DNA from: Oceanobacillus arenosus
GTDB taxonomy: Bacteria > Bacillota > Bacilli > Bacillales > Amphibacillaceae
Direction of reading: 5' to 3'
Length of the DNA stretch: 64,000 nt
Assembly (NCBI RefSeq): GCF_003369575.1
Contig: NZ_PIOC01000023.1
Coordinates: forward strand, 64,115 to 128,114
The notes under the pieces are model-generated. The model did no database searches and was not told the origin of the DNA. It saw only the letters and a list, made by a program, of their open reading frames with translations. The position numbers and the translations under genes were made by a program. Below are positions 27,857 through 36,977 of the stretch, in pieces. How positions within the stretch are numbered: the stretch's first letter is position 1; every line of letters starts with the position of its first letter.

Positions 27857-28825
27857 ATGGAATATGTCCTTGGTATTGATGGTGGTGGAACAAAAACAAG
27901 CGCAGCACTTGCTAACGAAAAAGGAGAAGTTATTGCAAAAGTGACGGTAGGGGCAACGAATCCGAACGCAGTATCCAATAAAGTACTAAAGAATACATTC
28001 CAGGAGCTTTTTCTTTCATTAAAAAGCCAAACAGAAAATATAGGGTGCGAGTATATTCAAATTTTTGCAGGAATTGCTGGAGTTGGAAATGAAACGAATC
28101 GACGTCGAATTATTGACGTAATTGCTGGTTTCGTAACAAAAACTACGGATATCCATGTTGAGCCAGATCCTGTTAATGCCCTTTATTCCGGTACATACGG
28201 GAAACCAGGCATTGTCCAAATCTCAGGAACTGGGAGCATCACCTATGGAATTAACTCCGAATTACAAAATAGTCGTGTTGGTGGCTGGGGATATTTACTT
28301 GGTGATGATGGTAGTGGATACGATATCGGTAGGCGGGGTATTGTGGAAGCCTTAAAATTCTACGATGGCAGAGGGGATGCAACAATTCTGCTTACCAATC
28401 TATTCGCCTTTTATCATGTGAGTAATCCACAGGAATTGATGAAAAAAATCTATGCATCGACAACACCTAAAAATGATATTGCAGCTTTTGCAAAGATCGT
28501 GCTCGATGCATATAAACAAAAGGATTCAATTGCGGCCAGAATAATGATGAAGGTAGCAAAGGAATTATCCGCTAATATTGCAACACTTTATCAGAAACAT
28601 TTTCAAGCAAATGAAAAAGTGGAAGTCGTTTTATGTGGAGGTGCATTCAGCGAACAAGAAATCCTACCGAAACAAATAGGGAAGAGACTACAGGAGTTGC
28701 AGTTAGATTTATCCGTAATATTGCCAAAAATGCCTCCTGTTGGTGGATCGTTAATCGGTGCTTATTTAAGCCAGGGGAAAAAGCCGTCTCAAGTAATGAT
28801 TAACAACATAATTAATACGATTTAA
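27857..28825 (+). CDS. murK: BadF/BcrA-type amino-sugar kinase, probable MurNAc/GlcNAc kinase
   Basis: A 322-residue ASKHA-fold kinase. The phosphate-binding GIDGGGTKTSAAL motif is near 6, the DPVNALYSG region near 104, and the adenosine-side SGTGSITYG motif near 121. The family includes human GlcNAc kinase and clostridial MurK, which phosphorylates MurNAc and GlcNAc at O6. MurR and MurQ genes follow directly, and the importer at 30835-34104 is an ABC type that delivers unphosphorylated sugar. A kinase making MurNAc-6-phosphate is therefore needed here, which is my basis for the murK label. GlcNAc kinase activity is the main alternative. Confidence 0.7.
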   Translation: MEYVLGIDGGGTKTSAALANEKGEVIAKVTVGATNPNAVSNKVLKNTFQELFLSLKSQTENIGCEYIQIFAGIAGVGNETNRRRIIDVIAGFVTKTTDIHVEPDPVNALYSGTYGKPGIVQISGTGSITYGINSELQNSRVGGWGYLLGDDGSGYDIGRRGIVEALKFYDGRGDATILLTNLFAFYHVSNPQELMKKIYASTTPKNDIAAFAKIVLDAYKQKDSIAARIMMKVAKELSANIATLYQKHFQANEKVEVVLCGGAFSEQEILPKQIGKRLQELQLDLSVILPKMPPVGGSLIGAYLSQGKKPSQVMINNIINTI

Positions 28826-28846
28826 TTTAAGGAAGAGGTTGAAGTG

Positions 28847-29707
28847 ATGTCGCACATTAAAGGTGGGCTTGTGATTTTGAAGGCAATGATAAATCGTTTA
28901 CCACCATCTGAGAGAAAAATAGCCGAATATATTTTGCAAAACCCAGAGGAAGCGATTCTTTTAACAGCGTTAATGCTAGGAGAAAAGAGCAAAACGAGTA
29001 GTGCCGCCGTTATTCGTCTTTGTAAATCATTAGGGTTTAGTGGATTACAGGAATTGAAAATCCGCATTGCTGGTGACTTACAGGAGGGAGCTATCAATGA
29101 ATACCGGGATATCGAGCCAAATGAAGAATTTAATAATATTATTCATAAGGTGACATCGAATACGATTCAAACGCTAAAGGAAACGGCAGATATGATGAAC
29201 ATCGAAGCACTTGAAAGGGCTGTAAGAGCGCTATCAACTGCAAGCTCGATTATATTCTTTGGTGTAGGTGCCTCTAATATTGCGGCAAAAGATGCGGAAC
29301 AGAAATTTTCACGAATTAATAAGAATGCATTTTCGTTTTCCGATGTGCATATGGCTGCAACATCTGTTGCGAACAAAGGTGAAGGGGATGTCGTTGTCGG
29401 TATTTCCTTTTCTGGTAATACGGAAGAAGTAGCAAAATTAATGGAGCTTGCAAAATCAAAGCAAACGACAACGATTAGTATTACGAAATATGGAAATTCA
29501 GCGGTTGCAAATTTTTCCGATATTCAATTATATACTTCCACTGCAAAGGAAGCGACAATTCGAAGTGGCGCAACATCTTCGCGAATCGCTCAATTACATA
29601 TCATTGACATACTATTTATGTCGCTCGCCTCTGTAGAATATGAGAAAACGGTAAAACATTTGGATGCTACAAGAGAAGCTATCTCGTTTATTAAAGATTG
29701 GAATTAA
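28847..29707 (+). CDS. murR: RpiR-family regulator, probable MurR
   Basis: A 286-residue regulator: an N-terminal HTH_6 domain (LPPSERKIAEYILQNPEEA near 17, with the recognition helix around SAAVIRLCKSLGFSG near 52) and a C-terminal SIS domain that binds a sugar phosphate (IIFFGVGASNIAAKDAEQKF near 137; GISFSGNTEEV near 185). MurR proteins repress murQ-type operons and sense MurNAc-6-phosphate. It lies 21 nt after the kinase gene. GTG 28844 is an alternative start; ATG 28847 is 8 nt from GGAAGAGG. An inverted repeat at the murQ promoter is the likely target. Confidence 0.85.
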   Translation: MSHIKGGLVILKAMINRLPPSERKIAEYILQNPEEAILLTALMLGEKSKTSSAAVIRLCKSLGFSGLQELKIRIAGDLQEGAINEYRDIEPNEEFNNIIHKVTSNTIQTLKETADMMNIEALERAVRALSTASSIIFFGVGASNIAAKDAEQKFSRINKNAFSFSDVHMAATSVANKGEGDVVVGISFSGNTEEVAKLMELAKSKQTTTISITKYGNSAVANFSDIQLYTSTAKEATIRSGATSSRIAQLHIIDILFMSLASVEYEKTVKHLDATREAISFIKDWN

Positions 29708-29744
29708 AGAAACCTGTGATGAAATGGAGGAATGAAATAATATT

Positions 29745-29776
29745 ACTAAATTTATAATATATATTGACAATTTAGT
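29745..29776. promoter_or_regulatory. Inverted repeat at murQ promoter (candidate MurR operator)
   Basis: ACTAAATT (29745-29752) and AATTTAGT (29769-29776) are perfect 8-bp arms separated by 16 bp. The right arm begins on the last base of the -35 hexamer, so binding should interfere with RNA polymerase. Confidence 0.5.
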
Positions 29777-29791
29777 TCAGTGTTATATAAT
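29764..29791 (+). promoter_or_regulatory. Promoter of murQ-ABC operon
   Basis: Perfect TTGACA (29764-29769) and perfect TATAAT (29786-29791) with a 16-nt spacer. A start near 29798 gives a leader of about 45 nt for murQ. Confidence 0.8.
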
Positions 29792-29842
29792 GGGGTAAAA
29801 TTATGAAAATTTACTTATTAATCTGAGTACAGAGGAGATTAC

Positions 29843-30748
29843 ATGCAAATGGAATTATCCAGACTTACCACAGAGCAGAGAAACAAGAATAGTATGGACC
29901 TGGATCAAATGTCTACAGCAGAGATGTTACATACAATTAATGAAGAAGATAAAAAAGTCGCTTTTGCAGTAGAAAAGGTATTACCGAAGATTGACATTGC
30001 GGTAAATCATATTGTTCCAGCACTAGCCGGTGGTGGCAGACTATTTTATGTAGGTGCTGGAACTAGTGGTAGGCTAGGGGTAATTGATGCATCGGAATGT
30101 CCACCAACATTTATGACACCTAAAGGAATGGTGCAAACTGTAATGGCAGGAGGAATGGATGCATTTTTTAATGCGGCGGAAGGATCTGAAGATAGTGAAC
30201 AGCAAGGAGAAGTGGATTTAAGGGCAAGAAAGCTAACAAAGCAGGATGTCGTTATCGGAATTACCGCAAGTGGTCGGACGCCATATCCAATAGGTGCCCT
30301 CAAGTATGCACAAGACATTGGGGCATATACCATATCATTATCATCTAATCAAGATTCATTGATTCGTAATGTTGCAGATTGTGCGATAGAGGTTGTTGTA
30401 GGTCCGGAGGTATTAACAGGCTCTACAAGAATGAAAGCGGCTACTGCGCATAAAATGATATTAAACATGATAAGTACAATAACAATGGTGAAATTAGGAA
30501 AGGTTTATGAGAATCTAATGGTAGACCTCCATGCGAATAACTTTAAATTGCGAGAAAGAGCAAAGCGGACAGTGAGCGAAGTGACAAAAGCGACGTATGA
30601 TGAGGCTGAAAAGGTATTGATTCAGACAAATTATAAAGTAAAACCAGCGATTGTAATGCTCGAAAAAAATGTCACACTTCAAGAAGCGGAAGAAGCAATC
30701 GCTCAGTCGGATGGCTATGTAAGAAAAGCAATTGATCATTTTTCATAG
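29843..30748 (+). CDS. murQ: N-acetylmuramic acid 6-phosphate etherase
   Basis: A 301-residue SIS-domain lyase that removes the lactyl ether from MurNAc-6-phosphate, giving GlcNAc-6-phosphate and D-lactate in cell-wall recycling. The signature YVGAGTSGRLGVIDASECPP spans 70-89. The catalytic Glu85 and Glu116 are 31 residues apart, as in characterised MurQ enzymes. The second motif ITASGRTPYP follows near 144. GAGGAG precedes the ATG. First gene of a unit continuing into an ABC importer, 86 nt downstream. Confidence 0.96.
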   Translation: MQMELSRLTTEQRNKNSMDLDQMSTAEMLHTINEEDKKVAFAVEKVLPKIDIAVNHIVPALAGGGRLFYVGAGTSGRLGVIDASECPPTFMTPKGMVQTVMAGGMDAFFNAAEGSEDSEQQGEVDLRARKLTKQDVVIGITASGRTPYPIGALKYAQDIGAYTISLSSNQDSLIRNVADCAIEVVVGPEVLTGSTRMKAATAHKMILNMISTITMVKLGKVYENLMVDLHANNFKLRERAKRTVSEVTKATYDEAEKVLIQTNYKVKPAIVMLEKNVTLQEAEEAIAQSDGYVRKAIDHFS

Positions 30749-30834
30749 GAATGGAAGTTTAGAAATTCCATTAGTAGCAAGTCGCTATTAATGTCTTTCA
30801 CATAATGAAGGATAAATAGAGGGGGATGAATTAG

Positions 30835-32211
30835 TTGAAACAATTACAAAAGGGACGAGGTTGGTTACTATTCGCCTTGTTGTTAGCGTTTGCAATATTT
30901 ATTTCAGCGTGTTCTTCAGATGATGGAAATACGGATCCAGATTCAACAAGTGATGGGGCAGAGAAACCGAGTGATTCAACAAGTGATGGGACTGATGGAG
31001 GAATTTCAGGGGATCTCGAAATTCAATATTTTGTAGGGGGATATGGAGATTCTTGGTGGAAAGAAGTGATTGCTGATTTTAAAGAAGCAAATCCAAATGT
31101 AAATATTATCGAGCATGCAGGTCCAAATATTAATGAAGAGATGCGATCACGTTGGGTATCAAATAATCCGCCAGATGTTGTATACATTGATGGAGCAGGT
31201 TCAAGTGAGACACAGATGGTCGAAGATGGGCAATTGATGAATTTAACAGATTGGGTAAAGGAGATTGAGCTTGATGGTGGCGATAAACTAATCGATAGTT
31301 TCATTGTTGCCCCAGCATCCTATGATGGTGATATTTATTCGCTACCATTAGTGTTTGATACATGGGGAACATGGTATGACAGAGCTTTATTTAACGAGAA
31401 AGGCTATGAAGTACCAACAGATTTCGATAGTTTCATGAGTTCAATGGAAAAGATTAAAGAAGAGGAAGGCATTGATCCATTAGTAACAAGTGGGCAGCAT
31501 CCATACTATTTCATGCGTGGCATGCTTTATCCCGCATTTGCAGCGGCAGGCGGAGAAGAATTGCTTGGCGATCTTATCAGTGGTGCAGAAGGAGCTTGGA
31601 GTAGTGATATTGTATTAGAAACGATGAAAAAGGTGGAGAAAATTCAAAAGGCAGGATTATTTGATTCTGGGTTAGGTGCATTAAATCATACACAATCACA
31701 AATGAATTTCTTATTGCACAAGAATGCCTTCGTACCTGTTGGCTTCTGGTTACCAAATGAAATGGCAAATGATATTCCAGAAGGATTTGATTTTGGATTT
31801 ATTCCATCCCCAATGCAGGATGCAGGTGAACCGTTTGCAATCGTTCCGGATTTACGTCCATTAGCAATTGCGGAAAATGCAAAAAATCCGGAAGCAGCTA
31901 AGGCATTTGTTGCATTTGCTTTTACACGGGAATACGCGATGTCATTCTCTGAACATACAGGAGCGATTATGAATATTAATGGCGTTGATTTAACAGAAAA
32001 TGAAAAGGTTCCTAGTTATTTAACCGAGGCAAATGCGATGATTAACGATCCGGAACAAGTACAAATCTATGAGAAGCCATACCCAATGAGTGCAGATTTA
32101 GAGACACCTCTCGGAAATGCTTTAATGTCACTAATGCTGGGAAATATGACAGCAGAAAAGTTTGTCGAGGAAGCTGAAAAAGCTGCTGCTGAATATCGTA
32201 GCGGACTTTAA
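30835..32211 (+). CDS. ABC sugar-binding lipoprotein, probable MurNAc/muropeptide-sugar receptor
   Basis: A 458-residue group-1 extracellular binding protein. The lipoprotein signal ends in ISAC with Cys26 as anchor, followed by a long Ser/Thr/Asp linker containing two STSDG repeats. The mature part begins DLEIQYFVGGYGDSWWKEV, as in sugar-binding proteins of the UgpB/YcjN group. Start is TTG behind GGGGG. Its place after murQ suggests MurNAc or a MurNAc-containing sugar as ligand; this is inference from context. A stem-loop follows, probably to favour binding protein over permeases. Confidence 0.8.
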   Translation: MKQLQKGRGWLLFALLLAFAIFISACSSDDGNTDPDSTSDGAEKPSDSTSDGTDGGISGDLEIQYFVGGYGDSWWKEVIADFKEANPNVNIIEHAGPNINEEMRSRWVSNNPPDVVYIDGAGSSETQMVEDGQLMNLTDWVKEIELDGGDKLIDSFIVAPASYDGDIYSLPLVFDTWGTWYDRALFNEKGYEVPTDFDSFMSSMEKIKEEEGIDPLVTSGQHPYYFMRGMLYPAFAAAGGEELLGDLISGAEGAWSSDIVLETMKKVEKIQKAGLFDSGLGALNHTQSQMNFLLHKNAFVPVGFWLPNEMANDIPEGFDFGFIPSPMQDAGEPFAIVPDLRPLAIAENAKNPEAAKAFVAFAFTREYAMSFSEHTGAIMNINGVDLTENEKVPSYLTEANAMINDPEQVQIYEKPYPMSADLETPLGNALMSLMLGNMTAEKFVEEAEKAAAEYRSGL

Positions 32212-32215
32212 GTAA

Positions 32216-32273
32216 ATGAAATTGGTGTGGAATGTGACGGTGCTTCCCATGCGTTCCATACCAATTATTTCAT
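32216..32273 (+). terminator. Intra-operon hairpin after the binding-protein gene
   Basis: ATGAAATTGGTGTGGAA pairs with TTCCATACCAATTATTTCAT with small bulges, followed by TTTTAG. It resembles the stem after mdxE and is probably a leaky terminator. Confidence 0.7.
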
Positions 32274-32333
32274 TTTAGTAATGGCGCGTTTTCTCTTATC
32301 TAGTCTTTATCTGCCATAGAAAAGAGTGATGAA

Positions 32334-33227
32334 ATGGTTCAATCTAAAAAGCAAAAATATTTGTTTCTAGCATTTTGTTTAGTCCCTACGTTTATTTTAT
32401 TTGCGATTTTTACGTTATACCCGTTATTTAGTGGTTTGTATTATTCCTTTTTTGATTGGTCAGGATCATCGAGTAATAAAACGTTTATTGGATTTGGCAA
32501 TTACATAAAGCTATTTCATGATGCAATCATCCCGAATACAATTATTCATGATTATTTTCTTGTTGTAACAAAAGTTATTGGAATAATGGTGTTGGCGATG
32601 TTTTTTGCGGTCGCCCTTACACAATTAAAAATCAAAGAGGCGCCATTTTACCGGGTAGTATTTTTCTTTCCGAATATCATGTCGGTTGTCGTAATCGGGA
32701 TCTTGTGGACATTCATTTATAACCCAAGTATTGGTTTAGTTAATTCTGGTCTGGAATTTATTGGATTAGAATCGTTAGCGAAACCATGGCTTGGCGATGA
32801 AACATGGGCACTCCCTAGTTTAGTATTACCATCTGTTTGGGCTGGGATTGGTTTATTTATGCTAATGCTAATCGGCGGTATTTCAAATATTGATAAAAGC
32901 TATTATGAAGCAGCTGAAATTGATGGTGCGACACAGTGGCAGCAATTCTGGAGGGTGACCGTTCCACTTCTATGGCCACAAATAAAGATTGCAATTCTAT
33001 ATATTGTCATAACGACATTAAATGGCTCCTTCGTTATTGTTCAAGTGATGACAGGTGGGGGACCAAATAATGCGACACATGTAATGGGTTCCTACCTTTA
33101 CCAACAAGCATTCGTTCAGTTCAATTTTGGATATGGAGCAACGATTGGTGTGATGATTTTAGTACTTTCATTACTCACCGTGCTAATTTTGCAATTCTTC
33201 ATGCGCAGAGAAAAAGTGGATTATTAA
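32334..33227 (+). CDS. ABC sugar permease 1 of MurNAc locus
   Basis: A 297-residue permease with six membrane segments; the first is near 10-30 (FLAFCLVPTFILFAIFTLYP). The EAA loop KSYYEAAEIDGATQWQQFWR near 187 contacts the shared ATPase. It belongs to the UgpA/LacF-like group. GATG ATG-type start at 32334 is behind AAAGAG. It lies between the binding protein and the second permease; no ATPase gene is present, so an MsmX-like ATPase elsewhere must energise it. Confidence 0.88.
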   Translation: MVQSKKQKYLFLAFCLVPTFILFAIFTLYPLFSGLYYSFFDWSGSSSNKTFIGFGNYIKLFHDAIIPNTIIHDYFLVVTKVIGIMVLAMFFAVALTQLKIKEAPFYRVVFFFPNIMSVVVIGILWTFIYNPSIGLVNSGLEFIGLESLAKPWLGDETWALPSLVLPSVWAGIGLFMLMLIGGISNIDKSYYEAAEIDGATQWQQFWRVTVPLLWPQIKIAILYIVITTLNGSFVIVQVMTGGGPNNATHVMGSYLYQQAFVQFNFGYGATIGVMILVLSLLTVLILQFFMRREKVDY

Positions 33228-33261
33228 TCATATGAGTGAAGTTTGAAAGGGATGAATAATC

Positions 33262-34104
33262 GTGAAGCAAAGTGTTGGTCAGATTCTTGGACGAGGCGGA
33301 ATTCGAATACCATTAATCCTCTGGACAATAGCGGTACTATATCCTATTTTCTGGATGTTTCTTGGATCATTTAAATCAAACGCAGAAATTTATCGGAATC
33401 CGTGGGGCTTTCCAGAAACATTAAATTGGCAAAATTATATTGATGCATGGACAAACTTTAATATTGGATCCAGTGTATGGAATAGTTTCATTGTTACAAT
33501 CGTTGGTGCTGTCCTAACATTGATGCTTGCTATTCCAACGGCATATGCGATTGAGCGGGTGAACTTTCGCGGTAGCAAGTATTTATTTACGTTATACGTT
33601 TCAGCAATGATGATTCCAATGGTATTAGGTTGGATTCCGTTATTTTTCTTATTAAGTGATTTACATTTACTCGATAATATTTTTGGGTTAGCAATCGTTT
33701 ACGCTGTTAGTCAGTTACCATTTACGATTTTCGTGTTAACCAGCTTTATAAGTACGATACCTAAGTCATTAGAAGAAGCGGCAGCCATCGATGGGCTTTC
33801 CCCTTATGGTGTATTGTGGAAGGTAATCACTCCACTTAGTATGTCGGGAATTATTACAGTTACGATTATGAATGCCATCCAGTTTTGGAATGAATATTTT
33901 ATGGCATTAATCTTTTTACAAAGCAGTGAGAACTATACACTAGCACTCGCAATTGATTTCATTAGTAGTGAAGCACAATATACAAATGCATGGGGTACAT
34001 TGTTTGCAAGTCTTGTAATCGCAATTGTTCCTGTTATTATTCTTTATGCTATCTTCCAGAAGCGGATTGCGGAGGGAATGACGGAGGGTGCGATTAAAGG
34101 CTAG
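33262..34104 (+). CDS. ABC sugar permease 2 of MurNAc locus
   Basis: A 280-residue UgpE/LacG-like permease with six membrane segments, EAA loop SLEEAAAIDGLSPYGVLWKV near 170 and the C-terminal RIAEGMTEGAIKG tail. GTG start at 33262 behind AAAGGGATG. It is the last plus-strand gene of the murQ operon and is convergent with the serine hydrolase gene. Confidence 0.88.
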   Translation: MKQSVGQILGRGGIRIPLILWTIAVLYPIFWMFLGSFKSNAEIYRNPWGFPETLNWQNYIDAWTNFNIGSSVWNSFIVTIVGAVLTLMLAIPTAYAIERVNFRGSKYLFTLYVSAMMIPMVLGWIPLFFLLSDLHLLDNIFGLAIVYAVSQLPFTIFVLTSFISTIPKSLEEAAAIDGLSPYGVLWKVITPLSMSGIITVTIMNAIQFWNEYFMALIFLQSSENYTLALAIDFISSEAQYTNAWGTLFASLVIAIVPVIILYAIFQKRIAEGMTEGAIKG

Positions 34105-34137
34105 GGTGGAAGGAGCATTGTATTTAAATGTAAAAAT

Positions 34138-34172
34138 CCCTCTCCTTTAATTTGCGTTGAATAAGGAGAGGG
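34138..34172. terminator. Convergent terminator, permease 2 / serine hydrolase
   Basis: CCCTCTCCTT and AAGGAGAGGG are perfect 10-bp arms with a 15-nt loop. On the minus strand it is followed by ATTTTTAC, on the plus strand by GAGCATTTC, so it mainly ends the minus-strand gene. Confidence 0.8.
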
Positions 34173-34179
34173 GAGCATT

Positions 34180-35748
34180 TCAATGATTTCTTTTCTGCCA
34201 TTCTGTACTTACTAGATTGAATGGCAATGACTGATTTGCGATGTCAGTCAGTTTAATATTCGTTACATACCAGCCATGCCCGTTGATTGCTCCATCGGTA
34301 TGATATCGAAAGCGGATATGGGTTGTCCCAGCTGGGATGGAGATTGTTTTTGATTGAAAATCGCCACTATTTCCGGTGATTTTATTGCTAACTTGCTTCC
34401 AATTATCCCCACCACTTGAGATCTCGATAATTCCACAATCCTTATCTTGCTCTATTTGATACCATGTGTTATATGAAAGCATTGCTTCATTTTCTATTGT
34501 CGCTTCAAGGATTAGTACCCGGTTTAACTGATCCCCATATCCAGAAAACCATGCACCCTTATTTTCTGCTGGCATTCTTACTGGAATCGCACCAGCCACT
34601 TGTCTTGCAAATTCTCGTCGTAATGGATTTATTGATACTGTATCACGTGATGGATGTACCCGATTCGTTAATAAAATTGCGATGGTATCGTTGTTACGAT
34701 TAATCACAAGGGATGTTCCAGTGAATCCGGTATGCCCAATTGTTGAGGGTTCGGATAAGGCATCCATATACCAGCCCTGTGATAGCTCCCAGCCTAGTCC
34801 GTGGTCATTCCCGGGAAATTCGGGAACTTGATTGTCCACTAAAAGCTGGATCGTTTCTGATGTTAATATTCTTTTACCGCCATACTTTCCATCATTTAAC
34901 ATCATTTGGGCAAACTTGGCTAAATCATTGGCGGTGGAAAATACCCCTGCATGGCCTGCTACACCATCTAAAACCCATGCATTTTCATCATGAACCTGAC
35001 CCCATATGAGGCCTCTATTTGTTTCTTGCTGATATTCTGTTGCTGCAATTCGATGCCTAAGTGATGCATGTGGATGATACATTGTGTCGTCCATATTTAA
35101 AGGAATGGTAATTTTTTCGGAGATATACTCATCAAGTCGTCGTCCAGAAATTTTTTCAATCATCGCGCCTAATATTATCATATTTAAATCACTGTATGTG
35201 TAAGTGGATCCTGGTGCATTCGCAAGAGGGTAGTTAAATACATATCCCAAGCGTTCCTCTCTATTACCCGCAACGTTGTATAGTGGTACCCATGAAGTAA
35301 ATCCAGATGTGTGAGTCATAAGCTGCTTAATTGTGATGTTTTCTTTTCCATTACCAGCAAACTCTGGTATGTAATTAATAACGGGATCATCAAGGTGAAG
35401 AAATCCATCCTCATAAAGCCTCATTGCAGCAGTTGTGGTGAAAATTTTACTAATGGAAGCAAGATCAAAAATCGTATCTTTTTTCATGAGAATTGGTTGC
35501 GCTCCCATTGTTCTCGTTTCAGCTTCATATAAGCATGCATGTCCATATGCCTCATGTTGGACAATGTGGCCACATCTTGCTACGAATGTGACAGCACCAG
35601 GTATTATTCCATCCGCAATCCTTTTTTCTATCATTGCATCAATTTGCAATAACGGTTCCTTCATCATACCTGCCTGTTTTGCGGAACCAGGTTGTAACAA
35701 AGATGAAGTTGAGCCGCAGTGATCCCATGGAAATCGAGTGTGTGGCAT
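34180..35748 (-). CDS. Serine hydrolase (beta-lactamase/PBP4* family) with C-terminal jelly-roll-like domain
   Basis: A 522-residue serine hydrolase. The beta-lactamase-type fold spans about 30-390: SISK near 99 (catalytic Ser and Lys), YSD near 193 and HTG near 349. B. subtilis has a related gene, ybbE, in its MurNAc locus, which supports a link to muropeptide breakdown. Residues about 405-510 add a domain with IRFRYHTDGAINGHGWYV, like the MAM-type modules of secreted peptidases. No signal peptide is visible at the start MPHTRFPWDHCG, although AAAGGAG precedes it well. So the site of action is uncertain. Possible substrates are muropeptides or D-amino-acid esters. Confidence 0.75.
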   Translation of the reverse strand: MPHTRFPWDHCGSTSSLLQPGSAKQAGMMKEPLLQIDAMIEKRIADGIIPGAVTFVARCGHIVQHEAYGHACLYEAETRTMGAQPILMKKDTIFDLASISKIFTTTAAMRLYEDGFLHLDDPVINYIPEFAGNGKENITIKQLMTHTSGFTSWVPLYNVAGNREERLGYVFNYPLANAPGSTYTYSDLNMIILGAMIEKISGRRLDEYISEKITIPLNMDDTMYHPHASLRHRIAATEYQQETNRGLIWGQVHDENAWVLDGVAGHAGVFSTANDLAKFAQMMLNDGKYGGKRILTSETIQLLVDNQVPEFPGNDHGLGWELSQGWYMDALSEPSTIGHTGFTGTSLVINRNNDTIAILLTNRVHPSRDTVSINPLRREFARQVAGAIPVRMPAENKGAWFSGYGDQLNRVLILEATIENEAMLSYNTWYQIEQDKDCGIIEISSGGDNWKQVSNKITGNSGDFQSKTISIPAGTTHIRFRYHTDGAINGHGWYVTNIKLTDIANQSLPFNLVSTEWQKRNH

Positions 35749-35900
35749 GTTTTTTATCTCCTTTCTTTTTCAATTGCTAATACTCTTGTTGGAGGTAATG
35801 AAGTATATTTTTAATTATATGATACAGCACCGATTTGATTGAATATACAAGATATAATTTTGATTTCTGTCAGCTTATTTCCCTTATAGCTAACATAGCA

Positions 35901-35916
35901 TAAGACTTAAGTCTTA
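35901..35916. promoter_or_regulatory. Perfect 16-bp palindrome upstream of DUF4097 gene
   Basis: TAAGACTTAAGTCTTA is an uninterrupted palindrome about 145 bp before the DUF4097 gene, in the 312-bp gap 35749-36060. It may be an operator for a two-component regulator. Otherwise the gap is AT-rich and I see no gene in it. Confidence 0.4.
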
Positions 35917-36060
35917 ATGAAAGTTACATTTTAAGGTCATGATGTTAAACTTAACCATAGCGTATACTTTAATTATTAAAGTAAAGGTAAAATAAATGGT
36001 TATTTTCTAAAAGCTTGAATTAAGGAATGATTTTACAAAAACGGAAATTAGAAAGGGTAG

Positions 36061-36852
36061 ATGTTTGTAATGAAGAAGGGATTACTTATCGGAGTATTAA
36101 TAGCGGTTGCTGTTGTAATTGTAATCATAAATTTTATACCGCTTGGGGCAAATGGCAGAGGGGATGATAAAGTAACCATTAACGATGATTTTTCACATGT
36201 TGATGTAGAGACAGAAAATGTAGAAATTGAAATTCTTCCGACAAATGGCAATTCAACTGAGATTGAATTAATGGGGAATGAAAATAATAAATATAGGCTT
36301 GTCACTAATGTGGAAGGGGATACACTGCATATTGAAGTAAAGAATAAACGATTTCGCTGGTTTTCATTTGGTCTCTTTAATAGGTCATCAGCATCACTTA
36401 AAGTATTATTACCAGAAAAGCCATATGAAAATGTGGAGGTCGTTACAGACAATGGAAAAATATTCGCTAGTGAAATGGAAGCAGATGTCGTGAAAATTGA
36501 AGCAGATAATGGACAAATTGCACTAAATGAGATTAAATGTACGTTGCTCAACGCCGAGGTGGATAATGGCGATGTTTCATTAGAAAATATTGATGGCGAA
36601 ATAAACGGTACATCAAATAATGGTCGTATTTCACTACGAACGGATTCGCTTGACCGGCCGATTACGTTGGAAACAGATAATGGTGCAATCGAGATTCAAA
36701 CAGAGAAGGAACCAACAAACGCTACCTTTGATATTCATGTAGATAATGGAAAGATTTCTATCTTTGGGAAATCTGATTATGATACGGTAATTGGAAATGG
36801 TGATAATTTAATCAAACTGACAACAGATAATGGAAAGATAACGGTACGATAA
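36061..36852 (+). CDS. DUF4097 (LiaG/YvlB-like) membrane-anchored beta-repeat protein
   Basis: A 263-residue protein with one N-terminal membrane anchor (about 6-28) and an extracytoplasmic beta-rich domain. The domain carries a repeated DNG motif (VTDNGKI, EADNGQI, EVDNGDV, ETDNGAI, HVDNGKI, TTDNGKI), one per beta turn, which predicts a right-handed beta-solenoid, as in DUF4097 proteins. Such proteins (LiaG, YvlB) are linked to envelope-stress responses, but their job is unknown. Start ATG 36061 or 36070; AAAGGG lies just before the first. It stands alone, unlike liaG in the lia operon. Confidence 0.8.
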   Translation: MFVMKKGLLIGVLIAVAVVIVIINFIPLGANGRGDDKVTINDDFSHVDVETENVEIEILPTNGNSTEIELMGNENNKYRLVTNVEGDTLHIEVKNKRFRWFSFGLFNRSSASLKVLLPEKPYENVEVVTDNGKIFASEMEADVVKIEADNGQIALNEIKCTLLNAEVDNGDVSLENIDGEINGTSNNGRISLRTDSLDRPITLETDNGAIEIQTEKEPTNATFDIHVDNGKISIFGKSDYDTVIGNGDNLIKLTTDNGKITVR

Positions 36853-36854
36853 AA

Positions 36855-36875
36855 GGGGGTGCCTGCCACTCCCAA
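36855..36875 (+). terminator. Hairpin after DUF4097 gene
   Basis: GGGGGTG pairs with CACTCCC (one G-T wobble) around a 5-nt loop, followed by AAAATTTTG. Confidence 0.45.
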
Positions 36876-36977
36876 AATTTTGTCGAAAGAAGTTACTGTG
36901 GATAATAATTCGACATATTGTTTAACCATCGCTTCCATGTTAGAATATTATTATCATATTAAAAAGGAGGGTTTTTC

